The notes beneath the pieces were generated by a model that made no database searches, was not told where the DNA came from, and was given only the letters and a program-made list of their open reading frames with translations. A stretch of DNA of 64,000 bases from Glandiceps talaboti (taxonomy: Eukaryota > Hemichordata > Enteropneusta > Spengelidae): the NCBI RefSeq assembly GCF_964340395.1, contig NC_135559.1, forward strand, positions 24,966,104 to 25,030,103, in the 5' to 3' direction. The position numbers were made by a program, and so were the translations under genes. This document shows positions 1 through 10,789 of this stretch, piece after piece (position 1 is the first letter of the stretch; each line of letters starts with the position of its first letter).

Positions 1-72
1 AAATGATTACTTATATGGAAATTACACATCACAATTTTAAAAATAGTGCCAATGGCACAACTGTACAATATT

Positions 73-337
73 TATCTTCCGTAAGGAAGGTGTTAATATA
101 GCGATGAAGTCTGTGTGTCTGTGCGTGCGTGTGTGACTGTATCACCATTTCCGAAAAAATGGCTGCAGCAATTCAAACGAAATTTCATAGACATGTTCCG
201 TAGGGTAATGGCAAGAACTGATTAGATTTTGGTAATAATCCGATGAATATTAATGACCAATTTGAGTAATTAATCGATCGAATGAGTATGAAGTTGGCAT
301 CAGATTCAGATTCAGATTCAGGTAGCATTATCTTATG
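73..337 (+). repeat. Interspersed repeat family A, copy 1
   Basis: A near-identical copy lies at 12015-12281. Shared landmarks are the GTAAGGAAGG start, the GCGATGAAGTCTGTGTGTCT block, the AAAAAATGGCTGCAGCAATT block, and the end made of repeated CAGATT hexamers followed by AGGTAGC. It has no ORF of interest and no recognisable tRNA promoter boxes, so it is probably a non-autonomous interspersed element. The class is unknown. Confidence 0.8.
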
Positions 338-778
338 AAAGTTATATTGAGCATCAGATGGCCTCAGATCCGAAAACACCTGACGGACTCAAACCTGAAA
401 TAATACTGTTGAGACTAGAGGGAAGGATCCTGCTTCACTGCTGTTGGTTGTATTCGGATCTGAGGCTATCTGACGCTCAATATAGCGTTCATAACATTCA
501 TAAGATAAAGATTAATCAATTGAACGAGTATAAAGTTGGCATCAGATTCAGATTCAGATTCAGGTAGAGTTATCTTATGAACGTTATATTGAGCGTCAGA
601 TGGCCTCAGATCCGAATACAACCAACAGCAGTGAAGCAGGATCCTTCCCTCTAGACTCAAACCTAAAATAATACCGTTGAGACTACAGGGAAGGATTCTG
701 CTTCACTGCCGTCGGGCGTATTTGGATCTGAGGCTATCTGATGCTCAATATGACGCTACCTGAATCTGAATCTGACGC
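338..778. repeat. Complex foldback of alternating inverted units
   Basis: A unit reading TTGAGCGTCAGATGGCCTCA or its complement appears four times in alternating orientation, near 344-376, 450-485, 580-612 and 718-752. Between these, a block containing GGGAAGGATCCTGCTTCACT occurs at about 420-440 and 635-655 (inverted) and again at about 690-710. CAGATT hexamer runs punctuate the units. The ORFs read from both strands here are products of this symmetry, not genes. Confidence 0.75.
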
Positions 779-2645
779 CAACTTTATACTCGTGCTCTAC
801 ATTGAGAAAGATTCTGTTTTCAGATGTTTCATGCCAACCTTATTTTGTGTTTCCCTTGGATCTGCACTCTGCATTGGCTGGACAAACACGAGAAAAAAGA
901 AGACCGAGGCAGGGTTTTTAAGTGATTCAAACTCACCAGAAAACATTTTTTTTTCTCTTGGCCTTAAAATAGGTTTGCAATGAGCAGCTGAGTTCACAAA
1001 CAGGTGAAATATTTATCATCGTTTCAATTTCCTCAAATATGGATTTATCATTTTCAAATTTCACACATTAATGCGCAGATGAATAAAGAGAAATCGTGTC
1101 TTTTTAGATTTTCGATTAGAAGTTTAGGAAGTATCATATTGACCTCGAACTGTCTCCTTTTTACCGTGTTCTTTTCCGATTTGTCTCGATAACAAACTAC
1201 TGCTATTTGTTGCAAGGCTTGTACATAATCATTTATCTAGCTCTATGTTCTCAGTATATAAATACACTCTCACATATTTATCAAATGTAATAATCTATAA
1301 TTTATACCCAAATGTGTGTGGTCAAAATATGGAAAATAGACCAAGCCTCGCCTAGCCTGCGAAGAAAATTTCGCGACAATGTATCAATAATGGTGACCTA
1401 AACATTGACCTCTATATAATTAGTGTACAGTGAGGGCACGCCACTCAACAAATCTTGACAATTTTCCCGGAGTGATTGATTAAAGGAATGTAAACTCATG
1501 GTGGGACAAAAGGAAGTTCAACACGCACATCAGCTTGAACGGAGGGTACCTAATTAGCATATATTTATGAGGATTATATTTGAATTCACACAGTGCCCTC
1601 TAGGTGGACAGTGACCGTTAGTAGGTTTTCACAGAAATTTTCGTCCCTTCATATTATCCTCGTCGTTAACCAACCATACCTAATTTATGGTGATATTGAA
1701 TAGCCTTGTTGGTCAGTATTCGCATGTAATTTTTCAAAAAATTCTATGCAGTGAAACTGTCATTTTGACGATGCTATGGGGTATTGTTACAAGTTTAGCG
1801 ATGCCGCAAATACATGCAATGATATTTACATTCAAAATAAGTCCTGCTATCGATTTATCATGATAAACATTGAGACGTAATTTCTATTTGGCTCAAGGTC
1901 TTGATACAAACTTACAGACATTTAAAGTTGAGCCGTGAATCGATGTTTTCATCATGGCGACCTTCCTATTGAATCACTGACTACGCGTGTTGCCATGCCG
2001 AGAGCTGAGCTATACGCATACACGTGACATTGTAGCAGTAGAAGGAACAACGGCGAATTAGTTTCTGGTATATTCCGTTTCGGTCTTTGAAACTAGATTT
2101 GACTCAGCTCTAATACTAATAGTAATATTGGATATAAGCATTTCGTAATTAATTTCAGACCAACTTCACACACACAATTGTTTCGTCTTGCAGGTACATA
2201 GTAGCTGATGGTTGGTTGAAGGAGAGATTTGTGACAAGACATTCAGCTTTCCGAGTCATTCGCCATAACGAAGGTAAAATAGCAATGAATGATTAGCCGA
2301 CATCTACATCGGATTTTAATCAGATTGATAGAAAACATGACAGTTATGTGAAAACAATACATGAACAAATGTTGTGAAACCCATGATGTGATAAAATGTC
2401 ACAACAAATGTTAGAGGAAAATTAGATCTAGAGGTGGAAATGGGTCAATACAAAAAGCTATCGTTCAACATAAGCTGCAACAGTTGGTTTGTTTTATGAG
2501 CAATAATAAAACATACAGAAGTGTTTCCCAGAGATGTATGCGTATATGAGGTATGGTTGAAACAGATAATGAAGCGTGAAAAATACAAAAAAAATAAGTT
2601 GTGACTTGAAATAATAAGGTATCGGATACAAGTAAGAACACGGTT
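779..2645. other. No gene recognised
   Basis: AT-rich sequence with only short ORFs that show no family signature. I see no tandem repeat, splice-site pattern or RNA gene that I can support here. Confidence 0.6.
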
Positions 2646-2651
2646 TGAGGA

Positions 2652-3176
2652 GGAAAATATGCCAAACCCTACCCCATTAAGTATCATTGGCTGAGGTCTT
2701 GCTTTGTATCTAAAATATGGAATCAGTCGCATCAAAGTACGATAGTATTACCAGATTATAATAGTCATGGTTTTATTGCTAATGGTAACAATTTAAGTAT
2801 CTTGTGGGATTCAGAAGAAAATATAGCAATGGTTAAAGATACTGTTGACAAATACACAAAGAGTTGTAAATATAAAGGGGGTGCAAAAACAAACAATGTG
2901 GTTGTGTTAAAAAAAGGTCTTAAATGTGGGCCAGGATGTTATTGTAAAAACTGCAAAAATTGTGAAAGCAACGAATATACACATAGGGGAGAGAATGATA
3001 TGGAAGTGGATGACATCGTGTTAACAGAGGGTGAAGAAATACTTGACATTACTGATGAACTAGAAACTCTTGTACAGTTTGAAGAAGAATACGATTTACC
3101 AGAAGAATGTGTGTTTGAGAGGGAAGGTGATGGGGATGAGGGCGAGGACAGAGATTGGGGTGATAACTATTTTTAG
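2652..3176 (+). pseudogene. Decayed CXC (tesmin/TSO1-like) cysteine-rich ORF
   Basis: The open frame runs from just after the TGA at 2646 to the TAG at 3174 and has no ATG at its start; the TTG at 2802 is only an internal codon. Upstream residues read like the tail of a larger protein (HWLRSCFVSKIW). They are followed by WDSEENIAMVKD, then a CXC-type zinc-binding segment ending CGPGCYCKNCKNC, then a very acidic tail. CXC domains normally carry two Cys-rich halves. Here the first half has Val, Tyr and Ala where cysteines are expected, and those cysteine codons exist in a neighbouring frame (see findings). Near 2675-2681 an MPNPTP-like reading lies in another frame, suggesting one more shift. 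The family is otherwise uncharacterised in invertebrates and often repeat-associated. A decayed fragment is more likely than an active gene. Confidence 0.6.
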
Positions 3177-3209
3177 TTTCAAGAAAATCAAACATAAAAC
3201 CTAACAAAA

Positions 3210-3660
3210 ATGTGTGGTTCCGATTATCAAATTTTAGCATAGGTGGGGTACATGTGTAGGTAGAATTTTTAGTCTATTTTATTATATATATTTTTTTTCA
3301 TGTGTGAGTGTCTAGTTTAGGGTTTCCATTGTTTTCCAAAAGGTCTCTGTGTTGACTGTTTATTTCTTCCCATCAGATATACAGCCGTTTCAGATTGGAA
3401 GAATAGTTTCTCTGAGGACAAAACTCGATTAGTTGTTTCGTCAACTATTTTTGCCCTCATTAAAGTAAAGTATTAAAAAATAAAGTATTATTATGTATTG
3501 TCTTCCTATGTTGGTGTCAGTTTCCACATCCATTATTTCTCGTGAGAATTCACATCTTATTTTTTCTCGAATACGTAAAAAAAGTTTAGGGTCGACTCAG
3601 CAGTGAAAAACTAGGTGGGGTTGGATAATCGGAACCAAACAATTATTTTTTAGGCCTGAG
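3210..3660 (+). repeat. Interspersed repeat family G, copy 1
   Basis: The part from about 3320 to 3655 matches, in inverted orientation, the segment at about 61600-61880. Shared pieces include TCCATTGTTNTCC, CATCAGATNTACAG, the TTAGGGTCG stretch, CAGTGAAAAACTAGG and the GATAATCGGAACCAAACAAT end. A shorter inverted echo of that end (GTGGTTCCGATTATC) sits at 3212-3226, so the pair may mark element termini around 3212 and 3642. It starts just after the CXC ORF stop, so the ORF may belong to the same mobile unit. Confidence 0.6.
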
Positions 3661-4840
3661 TAAAGAGTTATCAACGTAATAGCTTCTGTTTTGAAAATGA
3701 TGTTTGAATTGTTACTTTCTGATGTTTTCAAGTTTTCTAGCTTGGTCTTGCTGTTCACTTTTGGTATTTAAGTTACGGTATTACCTGTACATGAAAGTAC
3801 ACATCAATATCACCTTAAAAATAAAAATAATAGTAATAATAATAATAATACTTCAAAAACACTAAACATAATAGTAAAAGAAATATAAATATAAATGTAA
3901 AAAACTTTAAAAAAAGAAAAGAAAAATAACCTAAAAGACTTTGAATTGGATTTCCAAAAACTAAGAAATGATGTAATAAGCTTATAATGCAATGTTCTCG
4001 CTATGTATGAAAGCGAGACAGTCGGGCACAACAGCCCTGGATTATGATGGCAGTATATTTTGGGGAAAAAACAAACTGTTAGGGTGTCTTTATTTCTGTG
4101 GTCATGGAAAAACTCATAAACAACCAGCGTAAAAACAGTCATTTTTTTCCATATACACTTGTGTTATCCATTCCCTGCATAGCGCAGAATTCAATAGACA
4201 TATTGGTATCTGCACGGCGTCACTTAATGAAGCCGCAAATACATGCAATGTACTGTACGGCCTTGAAATTTGGACCAGCTACTATCGATGGTACAGGTAG
4301 CAGTTTGTGAAAGTTTCCCCTTGGCTCAAGCCCAATAAGGCCCTTTAAGTAAGTGTTTTCGGCTAGAGCTAGGTTTGCATGCGTGGTTCATTGCATCCTC
4401 GGAAATTCTGCCATCATAAATGAATTGCTTGCTCTCTAGTCAAATACTTTAAAGAATCTTAGTAAATGGTTCATTGTCAATCGAAATGGCTATATTTCAA
4501 AGAAAATTTTCATTCTGTTTGAATACACAGCGTAGTTTCTGAGACCGTACGCCAGTTCCCGTAATTTGGTACCCTCCGTCCAAGCTGCATGCCATATCCC
4601 AGGTATGTAGGGGATCACGAAAGTTGAGGAAGGCAAGCTTTCCTGTGCTGTGCATTTCAACAACATTTTTGACAACTAACTTTCATTGGGACTTGACGAA
4701 TCACAGATATAGAGCTAAATTTCTTGCATAAATCATGAAATTACAAGACTATACCCTTAGGCCTTACGGAAGGCATTCAGGCTAGGTATGGGTGTTCATT
4801 TGCTGAATGATTATGCAGTTGCCTATCCAACCCTGTTGTT
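3661..4840. other. No gene recognised; A-rich tract
   Basis: Holds an AAT/A-rich low-complexity stretch at about 3817-3935 and otherwise unremarkable AT-rich DNA. The short minus-strand ORF at 4490-4675 has no recognisable motif. Confidence 0.55.
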
Positions 4841-4849
4841 ATCATTGCA

Positions 4850-5735
4850 GCATACATGATCATATGGCTGTTGCTATGGGAGTGGTCTTGTTGCTAGGTA
4901 TATTTGGATACATTTTCGAATGTTTTATTCATTTGTCTATTAATCCCTGTTATCTTTGCAATATGTAATCATTTGGCTGTTGCTATGGGCGTGGTTATGT
5001 TGCTAGGCACATTTGCATACATTTTTTGAATGTTTCCTCACTCTCTATTAATCCCAGTTGTTATCTTTGCAATATATGTCATCATTTGGTTGTTGCTATG
5101 AGAGTGGTTTTGTTGCTAGGTATATTTGCATACACGTTTTGAATGTTTGTTCACTTGTGTAAGAATCCCTGTTATCCTTGTGAAATACATTATCATTTGG
5201 TTGTTGCTATGGTCATGGTTACTAGGGATATTTGCATATATTTCTTAATGTTTATTCATTTGTCTATTAATCCCTGTGTTATCTATCTACATGTATAATA
5301 CATGAGACCATTTGGTTGTTGCTGTGGGTATGGTCTTGTTGCTAGGGATATTTGCATGCACTTTTTGAATGTTCACTTGTCATTTGGCTGTTGCTATGGG
5401 CATGTTTTTGTTGCTAGGCACATTTACATACATGTTTCTTCACTCTATTAATCCATTGTTATCTTTGCAATATACATCATCATTTGGTTGTTTCTTTGGG
5501 AGTGGTCTTGTTGCTAGGTATATTTGCCTACACTTTGGAATGTTGTCTAAGAATTCCTGTTATCTTTGGGAAATACTCCATCATTTGATTGTTGCTATGG
5601 GCGTGGTCATGGTTGCTAGGGATATTTGCATACATACTTGCTTACCAGATGATGTTATTCAAGCAAAATATACTGCCATTTGGTTGTGGGCATGGTTATG
5701 GTTGCTAGTGGCCAAGGCCAATTGTGTCAAAATGT
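4850..5735 (+). repeat. Diverged tandem repeats, about 100-115 bp (family D 5' module)
   Basis: Eight or nine degenerate units carry a core like TTGGCTGTTGCTATGGGCGT, then a TTGCTAGG-type block, then ATTTGCATACA and a TTTGAATGTTT block. Cores are seen near 4865, 4975, 5090, 5200, 5310, 5385, 5485, 5590 and 5680. Single units of the same module recur at about 49800-49880 and 62085-62235. There is no coding signature. The longest ORF through the array simply reflects absence of stops. Confidence 0.8.
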
Positions 5736-5764
5736 TTTGAACAAAATCTGCAGAATAACACTTT

Positions 5765-5870
5765 GAAAAATGTCTCAGCAAGTTTCAGTTTCATTGACCG
5801 CATACTGTTTGAGATATACGTTTTTGACCAACATTCACATTGTTACACCTTATTTGCATATTGCTGATGA
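5765..5870 (+). repeat. Family D 3' module, truncated
   Basis: The sequence from TCAGTTTCATTGACCGCATA through GAGATATACGTTTTTGACCA matches the family D bodies at 14178-14700 and 62290-62790. Together with the preceding ~110-bp units it shows the order of family D modules seen again at 62.1-62.8 kb. Confidence 0.7.
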
Positions 5871-6040
5871 TACCGTAATTCCTCGGGTTTGCGTCCTCAC
5901 ACGGGCAAGCGCCCAGGCCTTTCTTTTTTACAATGTCCCCCCCCCCCCCCCCCCCCCCCCCCATACCTAAACTTTGACTAGATGATTGTGTATGTGTGAG
6001 CTAATAAAAGAAGAACGTAAATCCTGGTATGTGACGAATG
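5866..6040 (+). repeat. Interspersed repeat family H, copy 1, with poly(C)
   Basis: CCTCACACGGGCAAGCGCCCAG and TGTGTGAGCTAATAAAAGAA blocks recur at about 48920-49230. A run of 26 cytosines occupies 5937-5962 in this copy. A related block on the complementary strand, reading CTGAGGAATTACGGTACTAT, lies at about 7585-7605, so the family may be a mobile element with that sequence near one end. Confidence 0.6.
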
Positions 6041-7658
6041 ACATTTTTGTTCTTCCCATTCTCCCGCATTCATGCGTCTAAAAATTCATTCACAATCTGA
6101 CCTTGCATTGTTTATTCATCGTTATTTTGACGTACTGCCAAAGATGTTTGCCCCCTTTGAGACACCGCCAGTGCTAATGTGTGTTGGGGGCAATAATGAG
6201 ACTGCATTGTAATGAGAGTTGAATGATTGACAAGCACGTAATTTATTCACGTAATTCTCTTGGGACTGTCGCAAAAGTAGTTCTACTACAGAGGTCTACT
6301 TGGCAACAAGTTAGCATTTGTATAATATTCATACCAATGATAAGACAGTATGATACCTAAGCTAATAAATGATTGACAAGGTATACTTTTAATCAAAATT
6401 CATGTAACGCCCATGGGACAACAGCTGGCGGTTTCCCTCACAATAAATTTGAAGTTGTGCAGGCTACATACGAACGATAATACGCCTTATACTGATTGAC
6501 CCCCCCCCCCCCCCCCCTCCTTTGCATAAAATTTTTGGGGATTTAGTTCAAAATGGGGGGGGGGGGGACAACTGAAGAATTTCATTTTTTAATCTATATT
6601 ATTTTGGAGGATTTAGAAAATGACTTGGCATGCATTGGTATATTCTGTAGTACATGTACATACAACGATGTGTAACTGTAAACATATTCCACGTGGGTGG
6701 ACTCACATCAACATACGTAGCTTCAATTCTTCCTATGACGGTATGTCGTAATTCAATCTGCTATTTACATCACAGAAACATCAGTATTCTTTCTAGGAAT
6801 GTAACATTGCTAAAAATGTATATTTCCCTTCATAAGATGACTGTATATGGCGCATTCCAACCTCCAAGTGTGATCGCTACGCTGGTCTTTTTACAAGTCG
6901 CCATGTTGTGAAATAATTAATGTAATTAGGTCACTACGTCATATATGACCAATAGGATCGCAGCTTACAAAAAAGTGAGCAATTTCACCCAATCACGTTG
7001 GGTATATGATACTGGCAGAGCTATTCACTGACCATGCATTGAAAGTTGTCAACACTTACATGTATTACGTCTTTATCGTCATGGGACTGGGTACATCATA
7101 CTACATGCACAATATCATGTGTCACGATCCAATATACATTAAAAACAGTTGTGCTTGTCACAGAGGAGAAGCCATTACCAATTCCTGCATTACCTAATGT
7201 AAATTCTAATTTTCATATGTCTTCCGACAATGTCTGGTACTTTTTACTTGGAAAATCGTTGTATCAATGTTAATAAATGCAGAGATTACATCAAAGGGAC
7301 CGCTCATGGTTTTTATCAATGTGTGTTGGTTTGATAGTAGAATTGAGTGAAAATGAAAGATTGCAACATTGTATGTTTCCAGCACATGTGTATTCTGTTT
7401 CAAGACATCTATCATCCAGTCAGAATTGTCGGAGCTTTTGATCAGTGTATTCAGACTGCACATTTGCAATACTCATAGTAGGTATGAGGCATTGTTTTGG
7501 TCACAGCGAAAATAGGGTACGCAGGAAACCGCCCAACCCCAACTTGGGGGTCTGGGGGGCTTGAAACCACCCAGGGCGCTAACCTGAGGAATTACGGTAC
7601 TATTAGGCCAAAAAAAAAGGTTTTGTTTCCCGTCCTCGCGCACGTCATTCCAAACCAT
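6040..7658. other. No gene recognised; homopolymer C and G runs
   Basis: Contains an 18-base C run (about 6500-6517) and a 13-base G run (about 6555-6567) only 37 bases apart. The intervening sequence is not otherwise palindromic. Short ORFs here show no family features. Confidence 0.5.
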
Positions 7659-7683
7659 GCGCATCGTACGTTTTTATTTTGTT

Positions 7684-8567
7684 TCCCCCTCCCCCATCTA
7701 CCACAGGCAACTGACAACGTACGAAGTATTTCAAATGTAAAAAAAATTCAGTGATTGTATTAGTATATTTAAAGGGTAATTAAAGTACTGGTAATTTGAT
7801 GGTACCTCTATACATTTCGTCTGAATACGTTGGAACATAGCATATCATGTAGACACGTACATACATGTTATAAGGATGAACGCGTACTCTGTAATACATG
7901 TGTTGTTGAAGCTCGTGAGACAGAACATCTAGCGGACACACAGACAGTTTATAGTATACGCAATGCTATGCGAAGCGACCAAAATTTTCACGATAAGGAC
8001 AACGGTTTTTAGAAATTATTTCTTAAATTTCCCCTTTTCTGAGTTCACATAACACAACTGTGGCAAATATTTCTATGAATCGTACAATACTTCATGACTA
8101 CTTTTGCGATGTATGTGTAGAAATAGACAAGGTAGGAAAGCTTGAAATGCGGAAGTTACTAACAATATCCTTCAAACATTTAAGAGAAAACCCGACAACA
8201 CAACGCTACAATTTTATATGCATAGATAAGTCTTTGTTTAATCATGCATTTTACTCATGAACAAACTGAAGTGAGGATTTCGATTACGTCCTCTCAAGCT
8301 TTCCCACCTTATCTATATCATCATTCATGTGTACTAGTGTGATATCACGGTGCGCTTACGTTCGAGGAGAAGCGAACTACAGAGAACGCGTACGCATTCG
8401 CTGAGATAAACATGAACACGTTCGAATGTAACTAACATGTAAAGAAGACGAAATGCATAGAACAAGAATTCTTTAATTACCATAAATATATAGTATTACA
8501 ATCACTGAATTTTTTTTACAGTTGAAATACTTTGTACGTTGTCAGTTGCCTGTGGTAGATCAGTGAG
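7684..8567. repeat. Large imperfect inverted repeat
   Basis: The left arm (about 7684-7850) and right arm (about 8400-8567) are reverse complements over stretches such as TCTACCACAGGCAACTGACA and TTTTTTTTACANTTGAAATAC. A second, inner pair (about 8105-8150 and 8275-8325) shares ATAGACAAGGTAGGAAAGCT. The centre is near 8210. The right arm forms the sequence just before the secreted-type ORF at 8572. It could be a foldback element or an inverted duplication of a gene 5' flank. Confidence 0.65.
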
Positions 8568-8571
8568 GGGG

Positions 8572-8886
8572 ATGTTTTATTTTTGTATTGCTATGCTTTT
8601 GTCCATTCAAGTGTCCGTTGGCAGCAAAATCTTGTGTCCATTTGGACTAATCGATGTTGAAAGTTCCACCAAGGTATGCAGATTGTACAAGGACTTATGT
8701 AAAGGTTTTCTAAGTTCTGGGGATCGATTTATTCTACCCGAACAGTACGAACTATGCCGTATTGAGGCTTTGGTGTCACATGTATATGACGGAAATTTCC
8801 AGAGTGTCCCCCTACAAGGAAAACTGGAAGACATAGTGGAATTTGGCAAGTACTTAAAGATCGTTTTGATCGAAGACTGTGACTAA
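8572..8886 (+). CDS. Possible small secreted Cys-containing protein
   Basis: An ORF of 104 residues starting at the ATG at 8572; an upstream in-frame TTG at 8539 is not credible as a start. Residues 1-18 form a hydrophobic segment (MFYFCIAMLLSIQVSVGS) suited to a signal peptide with cleavage near residue 18. The mature part holds five cysteines, in LCPFG, KVCRL, DLCKG, ELCRI and EDCD. I recognise no family. The TAA stop ends one base before the start of the BEL 5' LTR, so the ORF may be the remnant of a longer exon cut by the insertion. Its 5' flank is one arm of an inverted repeat. It could be chance, since no promoter or splice evidence is visible. Confidence 0.35.
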   Translation: MFYFCIAMLLSIQVSVGSKILCPFGLIDVESSTKVCRLYKDLCKGFLSSGDRFILPEQYELCRIEALVSHVYDGNFQSVPLQGKLEDIVEFGKYLKIVLIEDCD

Positions 8887-8887
8887 G

Positions 8888-9145
8888 TGTCACAGCAACC
8901 TGTTAAAGATGCTGTCGTGAATTACATTTTTATTATTGATTCTTATTTTGTGTTCTACGTTCTTTCCGTTACAAGTTGGAATGCGCGTGCATTCTTATGT
9001 GATGTAAGTTTTCCGTTACTAGTTGGAACACACATTTATATAAAGTACAGAGTTCACAGAGTTCCCAGTGTATCCTACTACTTTCTTGTATCGTCATTAC
9101 TATCACTGTTGTTTTCGAACCCCTTTCAATTGTGAATCATCCACA
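8888..9145 (+). repeat. 5' LTR of the BEL/Pao element
   Basis: The LTR is inferred to begin TGTCACAGCAACC and end AATCATCCACA. Its last 102 bp (9044-9145) match 10790-10891 with about one difference. The TG...CA ends and a primer-binding sequence right after the 3' edge support the boundaries. The 5' edge is set only by the TGT and is less certain. Confidence 0.75.
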
Positions 9146-9147
9146 AT

Positions 9148-9166
9148 TTGGTGCCGAGACCAGGAT
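9148..9166 (+). promoter_or_regulatory. Probable tRNA primer-binding site
   Basis: TTGGTGCCGAGACCAGGAT lies two bases after the LTR end. TGGTGCCGA-type primer sites are usual just downstream of LTRs in BEL/Pao and related elements. The long gag frame reads straight through it. Confidence 0.7.
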
Positions 9167-10599
9167 CACAGCAAACTCTGCCGACTTTACAAGTTCTACT
9201 CAAAAGGCGAAATTCCTACTCATCGGACATAGAGGATCTCATACCCGCGGAGAGGTACGTGGACAATTCTACAATCGCTGAAACAAAGGATTTCCACGAA
9301 ATCCTCACTGGGAAGCCCACACTCGATCGAAAACTTGAAAGCCTCTTGACTGTCTGTCAAGAACTGTACGATCAACTAGATATTTCTCACCACGAATTTG
9401 GAGCTACTGCCGACCTCGAACGAAATATTTCAGCCCGATGCACGAATGTCGCCGTATACATCGACAAAGTCAAAACCGCTGAAAAGACGCGTATTACTAC
9501 CGAGACATCACGAGTCAACGCTGTTGAAAACTCACCGCAACCGATTCCTACACAACAACTCCGACCAACTGCACCATACAAAACCCTACAGCTACCAAAC
9601 TTGAAAATCGAGATTTTCTATGGAGATCACAAGCAGTGGAATCAGTTTTTCGATAATTTTCGATCCGCCATCGACGACAACGAACATTTGACAAATGTAC
9701 AGAAATTCGTCTACTTGTGCAGTTTCCTCGGAGGTGAAGCCAAACGTACTATCGATGGCTTTGCGACTACCGATGCGAATTATACCACAGCAGTTCAACT
9801 ACTGAAAGAAAGATATGGACAAACTCAACTCATAATCAACGCTCACATGAGATATCTATGGGAACAGCCACCCCCTACTAACAATCCAGACAGTCTGCGT
9901 CAATTTCACGATGGATTAGAAACCACTATTCGAGAGCTGAACGTCATGGAAAAAAATGAAAACGAATTCATCCCAATGCTACTCGATAAATTACCCAAAG
10001 AATTCCAAATGCAACTTGCTCGTAGTCGCAACGACGACTACTGGACTCTATCAGATTTAACTAAAGCCATGACTAAGGAAATTCGCGTACTTTCTATCGG
10101 AAGAAATCACTCCGATCAATTTACTGATGAAGATGTACATACACCAAAGGTTTCTGCATTCTACACGAAAACCACGCGTGGATCTAACCACACTACTACT
10201 GAATATAATCGTTCCAAATCGAATCATACTACACGTGCTACATCCGCGGAACGTTCGCAACCCATTCAAAGAAAATGTGCATTCTGTAGCGGACAACATT
10301 CACCGAATGATTGTATCAAGTTCTCCGAACCAAGTCGAAGACAGGAAATCGTCAAACGCGACCACCTATGTTTCAACTGTCTGGGTAAGCATTCTGCTAA
10401 TTATTGCAAATCCAGATATACTTGTCGTGTGTGTAAACAACGACATCATACCGCACTGCATGATGACAGCAAATTCGGTTCAACCTCTAATGGTACCAAT
10501 ACACCCCGAGTATGCGTAAATTTCTCACACGTATCACGCAATTCGACTTCTACTAAACGTTCACATCCACCTCACCGTGTACTATTAAAAACGGCATGA
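9148..10599 (+). CDS. gag: BEL/Pao Gag-like protein (DUF1759 type)
   Basis: A 483-codon open frame with no ATG near its beginning: the nominal TTG lies in the primer-binding site, and the first methionine comes only in the middle of the protein. The N-terminal part is helical and charged. The segment from about residue 148 (LPNLKIEIFYGDHKQWNQFF) is the DUF1759 capsid-like region typical of BEL/Pao elements. Three zinc-knuckle-like motifs follow near the C-terminus (CAFCSGQHSPNDC, CFNCLGKHSANYC, CRVCKQRHH). The frame ends at a TGA at 10597. Reading on in the same frame gives an aspartic-protease-like stretch with LFDEGADRSFVT at about 10645-10680, the DUF1758 protease region, so this TGA is probably a mutation within one Gag-Pol frame or a programmed stop. 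The product would be a nucleic-acid-binding structural protein of retroelement particles. Confidence 0.85.
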   Translation: MVPRPGSQQTLPTLQVLLKRRNSYSSDIEDLIPAERYVDNSTIAETKDFHEILTGKPTLDRKLESLLTVCQELYDQLDISHHEFGATADLERNISARCTNVAVYIDKVKTAEKTRITTETSRVNAVENSPQPIPTQQLRPTAPYKTLQLPNLKIEIFYGDHKQWNQFFDNFRSAIDDNEHLTNVQKFVYLCSFLGGEAKRTIDGFATTDANYTTAVQLLKERYGQTQLIINAHMRYLWEQPPPTNNPDSLRQFHDGLETTIRELNVMEKNENEFIPMLLDKLPKEFQMQLARSRNDDYWTLSDLTKAMTKEIRVLSIGRNHSDQFTDEDVHTPKVSAFYTKTTRGSNHTTTEYNRSKSNHTTRATSAERSQPIQRKCAFCSGQHSPNDCIKFSEPSRRQEIVKRDHLCFNCLGKHSANYCKSRYTCRVCKQRHHTALHDDSKFGSTSNGTNTPRVCVNFSHVSRNSTSTKRSHPPHRVLLKTA

Positions 10600-10789
10600 A
10601 TTCGCACAAGTTACCGAGGTAAAGAAACCATTGCTAACGTCTTATTTGATGAAGGCGCCGATCGATCATTTGTTACCGAACGATTCTCCAAATTGCTCAA
10701 CGCACAAGTACATAACGCTGAACTGTTAAAGTTGAAATCATTCAACAACTCGCAAACCGATTACATGTCCTTTTCCACCACTACACTAC
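10600..10789 (+). pseudogene. BEL/Pao protease remnant, truncated
   Basis: In frame with gag after the TGA at 10597. It contains an aspartic-protease signature variant, LFDEGADRSF, in place of the more usual L-D-x-G-[ST]. The reading ends where sequence switches to LTR at about 10790. Confidence 0.7.

Noticed and set aside
358-660. Related ORFs on both strands as a gene pair
   Set aside because: They arise from inverted copies of the same repeat unit; no domain or codon signal.
8060-8260. 66-residue ORF with Cys and Lys
   Set aside because: It lies within the inner arms of the inverted repeat and shows no conserved motif; probably chance.
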